The translations under genes and the position numbers were made by a program. Positions 38,350-47,683 of a stretch of DNA of 64,000 nucleotides are shown here, one piece after another. Position 1 is the stretch's first letter. Each line of letters starts with the position of its first letter. This DNA is from Colwellia_A sp047621305 (GTDB taxonomy: Bacteria > Pseudomonadota > Gammaproteobacteria > Enterobacterales > Alteromonadaceae): the NCBI GenBank assembly GCA_047621305.1, contig JBLHNB010000011.1, forward strand, positions 1-64,000, in the 5' to 3' direction. The notes under the pieces are model-generated. The model saw only the letters and a program-made list of their open reading frames with translations, was not told the DNA's origin and did no database searches.

Positions 38350-39840
38350 ATGAATAATAAAATCAAAAAAGTTATTATTTTAGGTGGTGGTACAGCAGGT
38401 TGGATGTCTGCTGCCATGATGAAAAAACTTTTAGGTACTGCAATTGATATTGAATTAGTTGAGTCTGAAGATATTGGTACTGTGGGGGTTGGTGAAGCGA
38501 CGATTCCACCCATTAAGTTATTCAATAGTGTTTTAGGTATTGATGAAGCTGACTTTTTACGAGAAACCAAAGCCACCGTTAAACTCGCGATTAAATTTGA
38601 AAATTGGAAGAAACAGGGAGAAAGTTATTATCATACTTTTGGCGCTGCTGGGCGAAGTTTAGCTTTTTGTCAATTCCATCACTTATTAAAACGAGCCGGG
38701 CAACTGGAAAACGATCAAAATCTTTGGCAATATGACCTTAATTACCTTTGTGCTGAAGCCGGTAAGTTTTCGCCCATAAATAGTAAAGACCCTATCTATG
38801 ATATGCCTTATGCCTATCACTTTGATGCTGGTTTATATGCATTATTCCTAAGAAAATTCAGTGAGAAAATTGGTGTAAAACGTACCGAAGGCATAGTTAA
38901 AAATGTTCAACAAAACAAAACAACGGGCCATATAGAATCATTAACATTAGCTAATGGCAATGTTATATCAGGTGATTTATTTATAGATTGCTCCGGCTTT
39001 AAAGGCTTACTTATTCAAGAGAAGTTAGCGACGGGTTACGAAGACTGGAGTCATTGGTTACAGTGTGATCGCGCAATCGCAGTGCCTACACAAAGATTAG
39101 AAAGAACACTACCTTACACTCGTTCTATCGCTCATGAAGCGGGTTGGCAATGGCGTATTCCATTACAACATCGTAATGGTAATGGCTTGGTATATAGTAG
39201 TGCTTATTACACTGATGAACAGGCGCAAAGACTCTTGCTCAATAATTTGGATACAAAAGCGATTGCCGAGCCTAAAATGTTTCGTTTTAAAACAGGCCGT
39301 CGATACAAACAATGGCATAAAAATGTTGTAGCAATAGGTTTATCTAGCGGATTTCTAGAACCGTTAGAGTCAACCAGTATTCATTTAATTCAATCGGCTA
39401 TTATACGACTTATTCATTTATTTCCCCATAATGGCGTCAATGACGCTTTAGTTACCGAATATAATCAACAGTCTAAAAAAGAATTTGAGCAAATTCGAGA
39501 TTTTCTTATTTTGCATTACCATGCTAACCAGCGTACCGACAGCCCTTTTTGGAATGATATGCGTAACATGAGCATTCCCGATAGTTTAGCTCATAAAATA
39601 GAACTTTTTTCTGAAAACGGTCGATTATTTAGAGAGCAAGATGACCTTTTTCTTGATAGTTCATGGCTTCAAGTTCTCGTTGGTCAAGGCATTATCCCTA
39701 AAGATTACCATCCCATTGCTAATAGTGTGTCTGCTAGCGCTTTAAATGAAATGCTCGCTAAAGTTAAGGCGAGTAAGCACGAGCCTATTGGAGCTTTACC
39801 GAGCCATGACGAATTCTTAAATATAATATTGAAGGGATAG
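38350..39840 (+). CDS. Flavin-dependent tryptophan-halogenase-family protein 1
   Basis: The 496-residue flavoprotein has the dinucleotide-binding GxGxxG motif at 12-17 (LGGGTAGWMS) and the halogenase motif WxWxIP at 266-271 (GWQWRIPLQ). Lys78 aligns with the catalytic lysine of PrnA/RebH, and LEPLESTSIHL holds the likely catalytic glutamate. Known members use reduced FAD, chloride or bromide and oxygen to halogenate indoles. Here the gene lies behind a sugar receptor and before a close paralogue, an arrangement I recall from other TonB-dependent receptor loci. The real substrate is unknown. Confidence 0.88.
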   Translation: MNNKIKKVIILGGGTAGWMSAAMMKKLLGTAIDIELVESEDIGTVGVGEATIPPIKLFNSVLGIDEADFLRETKATVKLAIKFENWKKQGESYYHTFGAAGRSLAFCQFHHLLKRAGQLENDQNLWQYDLNYLCAEAGKFSPINSKDPIYDMPYAYHFDAGLYALFLRKFSEKIGVKRTEGIVKNVQQNKTTGHIESLTLANGNVISGDLFIDCSGFKGLLIQEKLATGYEDWSHWLQCDRAIAVPTQRLERTLPYTRSIAHEAGWQWRIPLQHRNGNGLVYSSAYYTDEQAQRLLLNNLDTKAIAEPKMFRFKTGRRYKQWHKNVVAIGLSSGFLEPLESTSIHLIQSAIIRLIHLFPHNGVNDALVTEYNQQSKKEFEQIRDFLILHYHANQRTDSPFWNDMRNMSIPDSLAHKIELFSENGRLFREQDDLFLDSSWLQVLVGQGIIPKDYHPIANSVSASALNEMLAKVKASKHEPIGALPSHDEFLNIILKG

Positions 39841-39841
39841 T

Positions 39842-41350
39842 ATGAGTCATCAACCATTAAAAATAGTTATATTAGGTGGCGGTACCTCAGGTTGGATGGC
39901 AGCGAGTTTGTTTGCCAATAAATGGCTTGGAAAAAACGGTTTGACCCACGCCATAAACATTACTTTAGTAGAATCACCCGATGTATCAATAGTAGGGGTT
40001 GGCGAAGGTTCAACCCCCACTCTCAAACGTTTTTTTCAAATACTTAATGTACCCGAATCTGATTGGATGCCACGGTGTAATGCAACTTACAAATTGAATG
40101 TTCGTTTTGATGGCTGGAGCCCTAAATCGGGTATTAATAGTTATAGTCATCCCTTTACTTCGCAAGTTGATACTTTTACTTCCAGAGCTTTTTTTATTAA
40201 TAGCCGCACTCGATGTTTAGGATTGGACACTCATACTCAACCGGAGGACTTTATTCTTAATGGTGTATTGGCGAAACAAGGTAAAGGACCACTAACACCT
40301 GATAATTTTCCCTTTCAAATGGAATATGGCTATCATTTCGATTCTCATTTATTAGGTAAATTTTTAACTGAACTTGCCACAAGTATGGGAGTAAAACATA
40401 TCAGTGAGCATGTTGTCGGTGTTGAACGTAAAGCTAATGGTGATATAGCTAACATCAAAACTAAAAGTGGAAAAACCATTAAAGGCGACTTTTTTGTTGA
40501 TTGCTCAGGATTTGCAGCCTTATTAATGAAAAAAACCTTAGGGGTTAAGTTCCATAGCTACAAAGAAAATCTATTTAATGATTCAGCCCTCGTCATACCC
40601 TCTCCTATAAGTGAAAAAATACCGGTAGAAACAGTATCAACCGCTTTGTCTGCTGGTTGGTGTTGGCAAATACCACTGCGCAATCGGTTTGGTAATGGTT
40701 ATGTTTATAGCTCAGACTTTATTAATGCTGACAGTGCAGAAACGGAACTTCGTGCACACCTGAATTGTCTTGATAGTGACCAAGAAGCACGTCATTTAAA
40801 AATGAAGGTGGGGCGATTAGAGTCTCAATGGTCACACAATTGTATTGGCTTGGGCTTATCACAAGGCTTTATAGAACCACTTGAAGCCACCGCTCTGCAC
40901 TTAGTGCAAATATGTATTGAAATGTTTATTGAACGATTTGAAGAAGGCAACTTCACAGATAAATATAAGGATAAATATAATAATGAAGTCGGTTTACGAT
41001 TTGAGCATGTGAGAGATTATATTGTTGCTCATTATAAGCTAAACACCCGTGACGACAGTGACTACTGGCGTGCCAATAGAGATAATAATCACCTTTCAAA
41101 TTCTTTATCTCAATTACTAACGACTTGGTATAAGCGAGACGATTTAACTAAAGAAATTGATCGACAACGCATAGGTATTCACTTTAATTCAATGTCTTGG
41201 CATTGCTTATTATCAGGTTATGGTGCTTTTCCTCCGCTTGCTGATAATCAACCAGGTACGGGAGATTTGTATCAAGAGCAATCTATTCAACAATTTTTAC
41301 AAGGTTGTGCGTTAAATTTTTCATCACACTCAAATAACTTAAATAACTAA
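39842..41350 (+). CDS. Flavin-dependent tryptophan-halogenase-family protein 2
   Basis: The 502-residue paralogue of the preceding gene starts one base after its stop, so the two form an operon and are probably coupled in translation. It keeps the GxGxxG motif (LGGGTSGWMA), the candidate catalytic Lys84 (ATYKLNVRFDGW), WxWxIP at 273-278 (GWCWQIPLRN) and EPLEATALHL. All residues expected for halogenase chemistry are present in both copies. The two sequences are clearly divergent, which suggests different substrates or a heteromeric pair rather than a recent duplication. Confidence 0.88.
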   Translation: MSHQPLKIVILGGGTSGWMAASLFANKWLGKNGLTHAINITLVESPDVSIVGVGEGSTPTLKRFFQILNVPESDWMPRCNATYKLNVRFDGWSPKSGINSYSHPFTSQVDTFTSRAFFINSRTRCLGLDTHTQPEDFILNGVLAKQGKGPLTPDNFPFQMEYGYHFDSHLLGKFLTELATSMGVKHISEHVVGVERKANGDIANIKTKSGKTIKGDFFVDCSGFAALLMKKTLGVKFHSYKENLFNDSALVIPSPISEKIPVETVSTALSAGWCWQIPLRNRFGNGYVYSSDFINADSAETELRAHLNCLDSDQEARHLKMKVGRLESQWSHNCIGLGLSQGFIEPLEATALHLVQICIEMFIERFEEGNFTDKYKDKYNNEVGLRFEHVRDYIVAHYKLNTRDDSDYWRANRDNNHLSNSLSQLLTTWYKRDDLTKEIDRQRIGIHFNSMSWHCLLSGYGAFPPLADNQPGTGDLYQEQSIQQFLQGCALNFSSHSNNLNN

Positions 41351-41525
41351 TAAAGAATGGTCAAATACAATCATTAAAATCTTGTTGAATTTATTGTGAT
41401 TACTTTCGGTGCAGAGAACTACGGTTAGTTGTGTACATCTATCTTCCTATCGAATCCTTCTGTATTGGTCAAGTACAACAGGTCACTACATTCAGACCCT
41501 ATTGTTATTTCCTGTTTTTCAGTAC

Positions 41526-41559
41526 AAAAAAAAGCACTTAGTATGTCCACCTAAGTGCT
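41526..41559 (-). terminator. Terminator of the beta-amylase gene
   Basis: A 9-bp stem (agcacttag with ctaagtgct) runs on the minus strand into a T-run of seven, 36 bp past the beta-amylase stop. Confidence 0.85.
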
Positions 41560-41594
41560 GTATTTATACATTGGTATTCAAGCGCAGAGAAATA

Positions 41595-43241
41595 TTATAA
41601 TTTAAGTACCACTATAGTATGATCGCTTGCATCGAAAGTAATTGTATAATTACCCGCTCCTTGCCATATATCCCAATTAACCGAAGGGTAAGCCTCATCC
41701 CAATTAACATCTGAATGACGAATACGAAAAGCACCATCAGCACGAAACCACTGAGTCATTTCCCATAAAGAGCCCCCTACGTTTACCATATTCCAAGTAC
41801 CCCATGAATTGGGTGTACCACTAAAATACCATTGACTGTGAAAATCTTTAATAAACGAAGAATATCGACTTTTGCCTGTGCCATTAGTAACATCGCCGAC
41901 TCTTAATACGGTTAACCCTGAATAACTAGCAAAACTAAAAGAATTTTCGATATTATCCCAACCAACATTAGAGCTTACTCCTCCAGATAATGCATTTTCA
42001 CCTTTAATGGTTACACCTTGTGCTGCAGCACCATTTGCTACCCAAAAAACTAAATCTTTAGCTTTGCTGTATTGAGGGGAAAAATTTTCATTGTTCATTT
42101 CAAGCGCAGTAAAGTGCAAAACTACTTTATGGCTACTATTTTGATAATTAGCAGCCACATTAATAATATTGCTATAACCGTGCGCGGTATTATCACTATT
42201 TAAATCAATATCAGAGGGGATCAAACCTGCCGCCATTTCAGCAGAACGACTATAATTGCTAGGCGTGCCCATTTGCCAATGAACTCCCGGAATTTTATAG
42301 CCTAATTCTTTACTCGCAAAAGCATCATTAAAAGCAACCATGGCAGCGTCCATCATTCTTATACCATGACTTTTTAATGATTCATGATACCAACGGATAA
42401 AGTCTCGACCATATTGAGAGTTATATTGGTCACCATTAGATATAAAAAAATCAGCATTGCTAGGTGGATTAATAGCAGCAGTATTAGGTAAAGCCGTACC
42501 CCATGCACTATTTATAGCTCCAATTGAACCATATTTAGCTGATGTCCATAAGCGGAAATCAGCTTTAGCTGGCGTACTGTAAGACTGAAACGCGCCACGA
42601 GTAGGATAGCCACTGCCTGTATCATGACTATTATATGAAGGGTAACGTAACTCTCCAGCGGGGCCCATAGAGATATTAATTTCATCAGTCATAAATGCTT
42701 TATTTGCAAAGTGATTTTCAAAAGCGTTCATAAACTCTGTATATTGACTAACCACTAACGTATCTTTCCACAGAGAAACAGTTTCTATTGATGTATTATT
42801 TTGTTCACTAAGATATTTCATATCATCTGCTGATGTACCATTGTAATGACTCCATATCCAACTAGGAATAGGAATATTACAGTCATCACCAACATTACCA
42901 CCACATTGGTGAAATGACATAATTGGCACCCAATTCAGTTCTGCATTTTCTATATGCTGTACTAAAGTATCATAATAAGACCAATCAAAAACCTCATCGC
43001 CTGCCCGTTCAACTTTCCCCCACCAAACATCAACGGAAACAGCATCAACCCCCATAGCTTTAGCAGTAACAAGCTGTTGATCAAATGTGACCCAATCAGA
43101 AACCACAAGTGGCGCCATAACATTAGTACTAGCGGCCTCGTTGGCCTGAATCAAAAAAGCAGAAAACAACAAAATAGAAAACACGATGGTCTTATGAAAA
43201 AAACGCCTTACCTCTTTAAGTACACCATTGATTAATATCAT
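41595..43241 (-). CDS. Beta-amylase (GH14) with C-terminal starch-binding-like domain
   Basis: The 548-residue exported enzyme should release beta-maltose from the non-reducing ends of starch or glycogen. It has a signal sequence (FSILLFSAFLIQANEA) and a GH14 barrel (about 45-440). The paired catalytic glutamates are Glu197 (GPAGELRYPSY) and Glu381 (ALEMNNEN), close to the soybean positions 186 and 380. The last 90 residues (WYFSGTPNSWGTWNMV onward) look like a starch-binding beta-sandwich. An ATACGTAT-type operator with one core mismatch lies 135 bp upstream. Beta-amylases are uncommon in Gram-negative bacteria. Confidence 0.9.
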   Translation of the reverse strand: MILINGVLKEVRRFFHKTIVFSILLFSAFLIQANEAASTNVMAPLVVSDWVTFDQQLVTAKAMGVDAVSVDVWWGKVERAGDEVFDWSYYDTLVQHIENAELNWVPIMSFHQCGGNVGDDCNIPIPSWIWSHYNGTSADDMKYLSEQNNTSIETVSLWKDTLVVSQYTEFMNAFENHFANKAFMTDEINISMGPAGELRYPSYNSHDTGSGYPTRGAFQSYSTPAKADFRLWTSAKYGSIGAINSAWGTALPNTAAINPPSNADFFISNGDQYNSQYGRDFIRWYHESLKSHGIRMMDAAMVAFNDAFASKELGYKIPGVHWQMGTPSNYSRSAEMAAGLIPSDIDLNSDNTAHGYSNIINVAANYQNSSHKVVLHFTALEMNNENFSPQYSKAKDLVFWVANGAAAQGVTIKGENALSGGVSSNVGWDNIENSFSFASYSGLTVLRVGDVTNGTGKSRYSSFIKDFHSQWYFSGTPNSWGTWNMVNVGGSLWEMTQWFRADGAFRIRHSDVNWDEAYPSVNWDIWQGAGNYTITFDASDHTIVVLKL

Positions 43242-43375
43242 TTTTATTTTACCTTCACGAATTAAAAAGTTTACGTTCTAATGATAGTTAAACTTGTTTT
43301 AAGTAGGTTAGTTCTCTCCCTAACACAAGTTAGACTATAAATATATTAAGGTAACAAAAATGGAATGTATAGCTT

Positions 43376-43391
43376 ATGCATTCGTATTCAT
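43376..43391. promoter_or_regulatory. LacI-type operator upstream of beta-amylase
   Basis: The sequence atgcattcgtattcat matches the locus consensus with one mismatch in the core (ATTCGTAT). It lies 135 bp upstream of the beta-amylase start and is the weakest of the seven sites. Confidence 0.6.
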
Positions 43392-43783
43392 CGTATAAAA
43401 TTCAATCAATTATAGCTATGTCGGATACCATATTTTTCATTTGTAGGCGTATTGTTACGGCAAAAAATCTTCATTGCGAGATTCTCGGCATAAGGATGAT
43501 ATTGATTAGTTGGAATTAGAAATTTATCAAGCGCAACTTGATATTATTACTGCTAATAAAAACTCCAGGTAGGTATAGATGAGTTCTCAGATAGCACCAT
43601 CATACTCACTATTCGTTTATGGGCACCTACTATAATTCTCTACGGCATTATGCTCTTTCTTATATTGTTTTTTTGATAAAAAACATTAAACAATACTTAA
43701 TTACCGATAAACGATAACTTTTTATTGATTAAAATACTAAAACTGTTACATTGATATCATAACATCTCTTTTAAATAGCCCGT
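43392..43783. other. Intergenic region with a possible gene remnant
   Basis: Between the beta-amylase operator and the DUF2975 gene, the frame at about 43468-43572 reads RDSRHKDDID, stop, LELEIYQAQLDIITANKNSR, stop. This looks like a helical protein fragment broken by an internal TAG. No other feature is seen. Confidence 0.25.
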
Positions 43784-44359
43784 ATGACGAAAATAACTAA
43801 AGTCAGTAAGTACATTTGTGCCTTACTAATCACCATGGCAACCTTCCAAGTACTATCACATATTTTACTGTTATGCTTTGGTGAGCAAACCACAATAGGT
43901 GTTCATCAATTCAGCATAGACTTTCATTTTTTTTCGAGCCATATATCTCATCAATTCACTTATGGGTGGCTTGATATTTCCCAAGCGTTAGAGGCTGAAA
44001 ACTTTAATTCATTAGCCATTTTAGGCAGTATGTCATTATTGCCCAATTTACTGATTTATTTTTTCTTATTTAAATTATTCAAATATTATCAACAAGGGGA
44101 GATCTTTACTGTCGCCAATATCGCTTGTTTTAAAAATATTGGTAAAACCCTTCTAGCGTGGATTGGTTTAAATATTTTTTATCCGCTGTTAGTCACCTTG
44201 ATCATTCGATTTACGGGTTTATCTGAAAAATTTGCAATGTACATTAATATAGGCAGTAGTGAGTTTTTTTATTTAGTTTCAGGGTTAGTGATATATGTCA
44301 TGGCTTGGATAATGACAATGGCTATTGAGTTAAAGCAGGAACAGGAACTTGTTGTCTAA
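43784..44359 (+). CDS. DUF2975 membrane protein
   Basis: The 191-residue product has four hydrophobic segments (about 8-30, 82-103, 124-147, 164-184) and the pattern of DUF2975 membrane proteins. These are almost always encoded next to a small XRE-type regulator, as here. The stop overlaps the regulator's ATG as TAATG, so the pair is translationally coupled. The function is unknown; a membrane-controlled regulator is one idea. It seems unrelated to the flanking glucan genes. Confidence 0.8.
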   Translation: MTKITKVSKYICALLITMATFQVLSHILLLCFGEQTTIGVHQFSIDFHFFSSHISHQFTYGWLDISQALEAENFNSLAILGSMSLLPNLLIYFFLFKLFKYYQQGEIFTVANIACFKNIGKTLLAWIGLNIFYPLLVTLIIRFTGLSEKFAMYINIGSSEFFYLVSGLVIYVMAWIMTMAIELKQEQELVV

Positions 44360-44580
44360 TGGCTATTATTATTGAACTTGACGTGATGTTAGCAAAACGA
44401 AAAATGAAATTAAATGATCTAGCACAAACGGTTGGCATTACCCCACAAAACTTATCCGTATTAAAGAGTGGCCGTGCCAAGGCAATAAGGTTTTCTACCC
44501 TAGATGCAATCTGCCAAGCATTATCTTGCTCACCTGGCGACATTTTAATTTATCAATATAAGGACGATGATAATGAATAA
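44359..44580 (+). CDS. Small XRE-family helix-turn-helix regulator
   Basis: The 73-residue protein is almost entirely a Cro/C1-type DNA-binding domain (LAKRKMKLNDLAQTVGITPQ, then NLSVLKSGRAKAIRFSTLDA, then ICQALSCSPGDIL). This is the YozG-like form that partners DUF2975 proteins. It starts on the last base of the upstream gene's stop codon. It may autoregulate the pair. Confidence 0.9.
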   Translation: MAIIIELDVMLAKRKMKLNDLAQTVGITPQNLSVLKSGRAKAIRFSTLDAICQALSCSPGDILIYQYKDDDNE

Positions 44581-44719
44581 ATATAAATTTGCTTAGCCTT
44601 GTCTCATACCAATTGAAATAATGAACCGATCATTCTAAGGCGGTGATGAGCAATAGGTCGATTTTTATTTAGCCCCAGAAATACCGTAACACTCATTCCT
44701 TTATATGATAGAGAAAAAC

Positions 44720-45565
44720 ATGTTAAAAAAATTAATACTTATTAGCCTAGTACCTTTTATTATTTCTTGTACAGCGACCCTAAAAGAAAACAAGTTCATT
44801 ACACAAAGTAAACAAGTGAACCTATATGACGCTGTGACTATTGATAACTGGCGACAACAATTTCCAGATCATCAACTCAAAACACTTTCATTACTAACCG
44901 CCAACCAAGATGCGCAACTAGAGGGCCTATACTTAGATAACCCCCATAGTGAACAACTGATATTTGTTATTCAAGGCAACGGCATGCAAGTTAAAGAGGG
45001 AGGTATAGAGATGCTACACAGCCTTGCGCCTTTAGGTTTAGACATAGTCATTTTTGATCGACGTGGCTTGGGTGCTAGTTCAGGTCAAGCAACAATTAAA
45101 AACCTAGCATCAGATGCAAATGAGCAATACAAATTCATAAAGGCCGAATTTAAAACAGATAAAATTATTGTTCACGGCTACTCATTAGGTAGCTTTATTG
45201 CGACAAATTTAGCAAAAGTTCAACCAATAGATGCTCTAGTATTACAGGGTTCAGCAACTAATGTTGATGATTGGATCAAAGCAAAAACGCCTTGGTATAT
45301 CTATCCTTTCTTAACCGTTAATATTGACCCTGCTTTCCATACGGCCGACAACCAGGTTGTAGTTGCTGAACAATATGACAGACCTTTACTGATTATCGCT
45401 GGTGAAGAAGACCAGCAAGTACCTGTAGCACTATCAAAACAGCTTTTTAATGCCAGTCAATCAAAAAACAAAAAACTTATTGTTGTTGAAGGTGCAGACC
45501 ATGGCAATATGTTTAAAAACATGGCAACGACTAAAACCTACTTACAATTTTTAGCTTCTCTTTAA
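44720..45565 (+). CDS. Alpha/beta-hydrolase lipoprotein
   Basis: The product of about 281 residues is an alpha/beta hydrolase with a lipoprotein signal (LVPFIISC). The nucleophile elbow is GYSLGSF (Ser155 from this start). GEEDQQVP supplies the likely acid and GADHGNMF the histidine. I chose the second ATG because it has a GAGA-rich ribosome binding site and gives a short lipoprotein signal; the first ATG is five codons earlier. Substrate and pathway are unknown, and it has its own terminator. Confidence 0.82.
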   Translation: MLKKLILISLVPFIISCTATLKENKFITQSKQVNLYDAVTIDNWRQQFPDHQLKTLSLLTANQDAQLEGLYLDNPHSEQLIFVIQGNGMQVKEGGIEMLHSLAPLGLDIVIFDRRGLGASSGQATIKNLASDANEQYKFIKAEFKTDKIIVHGYSLGSFIATNLAKVQPIDALVLQGSATNVDDWIKAKTPWYIYPFLTVNIDPAFHTADNQVVVAEQYDRPLLIIAGEEDQQVPVALSKQLFNASQSKNKKLIVVEGADHGNMFKNMATTKTYLQFLASL

Positions 45566-45623
45566 TAAAAGAAACCTTATAATTATTTGAATATATAGCC
45601 GTGACACTGTTTGTTATGATAAA

Positions 45624-45656
45624 CCCGTAAGCGGCTTCCTATTTTACGGGCTTTTT
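45624..45656 (+). terminator. Terminator of the hydrolase gene
   Basis: A 7-bp stem (cccgtaa with ttacggg) is followed by cttttt, 58 bp after the hydrolase stop. Confidence 0.75.
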
Positions 45657-45839
45657 AATGTTCAAAAAGCGACTTTCTTTTCACATCAATATATACATTC
45701 AATTTTAGCTAGAGAGCAGACATTTACTTATAATGCACTCTGATTTTTCACAGTAAAATGATAACGCGTAAACGCTGCCAACAAAAAGTACAAGCACAGT
45801 GCATGTCACTCGCAGCATAAATTTTCAACTTATTTAAAC

Positions 45840-47651
45840 TTACTTTAACTGATAAATAGCAAAACTTAGCGGAGCTATTTTATCAGCACCTTGGCTATCA
45901 CCTGATAAATAAAGCAAGTTCATTTTTTTATTGCTACTAAGCATATCCAATGGTTCTACATGGTTAGCGGTATTAAAAACAATCAGTAATTCTTGTTTTT
46001 CATCTTGTCCATTTAACGAAAGTGTATGAGTACGCGTAATAGCAAAAATACCGGGCTTGTCTTGGGAATATAACGTGCTTTGTTGACCAAAACGTAACGC
46101 GGGGTATTGCTGGTACAACTGCGCATATTTAGCAAAACTTTGATAGAACAAATGGCTGCTATTAAAGTTATCATCTGCTGTTGTAGCCTCTGTTGCCAAT
46201 AAATTATCATCATTATAACTAGCAACGTTAGATGGCATCATATCTTGACGCGAAGCTTGGTCGCCGCCGTCACCGACAAAACCTTGTTCGTCTCCATAAT
46301 AAATGACCGGCACACCACGACTAAAAAACATCATTGCATGGGCGAGTAAGTTACGTTGTATTTGTTCATCTTCCGTGTAGTTAAATTCACTTGTTCTTAA
46401 GCTGTAAGCAAAGCGCCCCATGTCATGATTACCCGTAAAGTTAACGAGTTGATTAGCATCGGTATCAGCAATTTTGTTAAATTTAGAACGTTTATGAGCG
46501 GTTTGATAAAAGTGGTCTTGGGCAAATAATTTGGCTAAAACATCTGTCCCTTTTTGCTCAACTAACGCTTGTTGTAGCGCACCTTGAAAAGCAAAATCTA
46601 AAACTGATGGTAACTTCCCTTCTACGGTAAAACGGCTTAACAACTCAGGTTCAAAGCTATATACCTCACCATACATAAAAAAATTATCGATACCTTGTGT
46701 TTTTGCATGCTGCATTAACGCTGGTGAAAAATCTTGCCAAAATGCCATATTAACGTGTTTTACCGTATCTATACGAAAACCATCGGGTTTAAACTCATCG
46801 ATAATAGCTTTATAGATATCAATCATACCGTTAACAACGTTTTGGTTATTTGTATCAATATCATCAAGACCAGCAAAATCACCACGAATTGAACTTTCAC
46901 CCACCCAGTTGGAATCACCTTGGTTATGATAAGCATCGACACTATTGAGCCATTTAGGGGTTTTGAGATTTTCATTGCCTTTAGGTATAAAAGGCGTGTA
47001 TTTATCCCCTTTAGCTATTTGTACCATAGACTTAAACGGACAGTTTTTATCTTCAAATAACCCGATTAAACCATCATTACTGTGACATTCGTTATACTTG
47101 ATCACGTCAGCGGTATGGTTGGTGATTATGTCGAAAAACACTTTTATATTACGTCGATGTGCTTGGTCGATAAGATTTTTTAATTCTGCATTAGTGCCTA
47201 AATGTGGATCGATTTCGCTAAAGTCTAAAATCCAATAACCGTGATAACCTGCACTACCGTTTTGTACCGCCTGATTACGTAATACTGGCGTTAACCAAAT
47301 AGCCGTAATGCCCATGTTATCAAGGTAAGGTAATTTTTGGGTTAAACCTGCGAGATCACCACCGTGATACATACCTTTATCAGCCTGATCAAAACCACCA
47401 CGAGAAAGCTCGCGTTTTTTATCATCAACGGCTGCACCTAAATCATTGCTACTGTCACCGTTATTAAATCGGTCTGGCAAAACAAAATAGAATACTTCGT
47501 CTTGAAATTGACGCGCTTTATACGATGTCAGTGTTGACGCTTTAGCCTGCATTACCGGTAAACTAGCCGAACTATCTTCTTGTGCCATACACGACACTAT
47601 TAAGACCGTGCTAAAACTAAAAAACAGCAAAAACTTAGTAAAAAATTTCAT
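45840..47651 (-). CDS. Alpha-amylase, lipoprotein (GH13)
   Basis: The 603-residue enzyme has a lipoprotein signal (TVLIVSCMAQ) and a GH13 barrel. Catalytic residues are Asp295 (GFRIDTVKHV), Glu329 (MYGEVYSF) and Asp410 (GNHDMGRF), with a C-terminal beta domain. The domain pattern recalls cyclodextrin-active amylases and cyclomaltodextrinases of GH13. It should cut alpha-1,4 links at the cell surface or in the periplasm. It lies 32 bp downstream of the GH13 alpha-glucosidase on the same strand, so the two form an operon. Confidence 0.9.
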   Translation of the reverse strand: MKFFTKFLLFFSFSTVLIVSCMAQEDSSASLPVMQAKASTLTSYKARQFQDEVFYFVLPDRFNNGDSSNDLGAAVDDKKRELSRGGFDQADKGMYHGGDLAGLTQKLPYLDNMGITAIWLTPVLRNQAVQNGSAGYHGYWILDFSEIDPHLGTNAELKNLIDQAHRRNIKVFFDIITNHTADVIKYNECHSNDGLIGLFEDKNCPFKSMVQIAKGDKYTPFIPKGNENLKTPKWLNSVDAYHNQGDSNWVGESSIRGDFAGLDDIDTNNQNVVNGMIDIYKAIIDEFKPDGFRIDTVKHVNMAFWQDFSPALMQHAKTQGIDNFFMYGEVYSFEPELLSRFTVEGKLPSVLDFAFQGALQQALVEQKGTDVLAKLFAQDHFYQTAHKRSKFNKIADTDANQLVNFTGNHDMGRFAYSLRTSEFNYTEDEQIQRNLLAHAMMFFSRGVPVIYYGDEQGFVGDGGDQASRQDMMPSNVASYNDDNLLATEATTADDNFNSSHLFYQSFAKYAQLYQQYPALRFGQQSTLYSQDKPGIFAITRTHTLSLNGQDEKQELLIVFNTANHVEPLDMLSSNKKMNLLYLSGDSQGADKIAPLSFAIYQLK

Positions 47652-47683
47652 ACATTTATTCTCTTAATTTCAATATATCTAAG

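Noticed and set aside
44608..44700. Third MITE copy beginning ataccaattg
   Set aside because: Only the first few bases resemble the element ends; no matching body or right end is seen.
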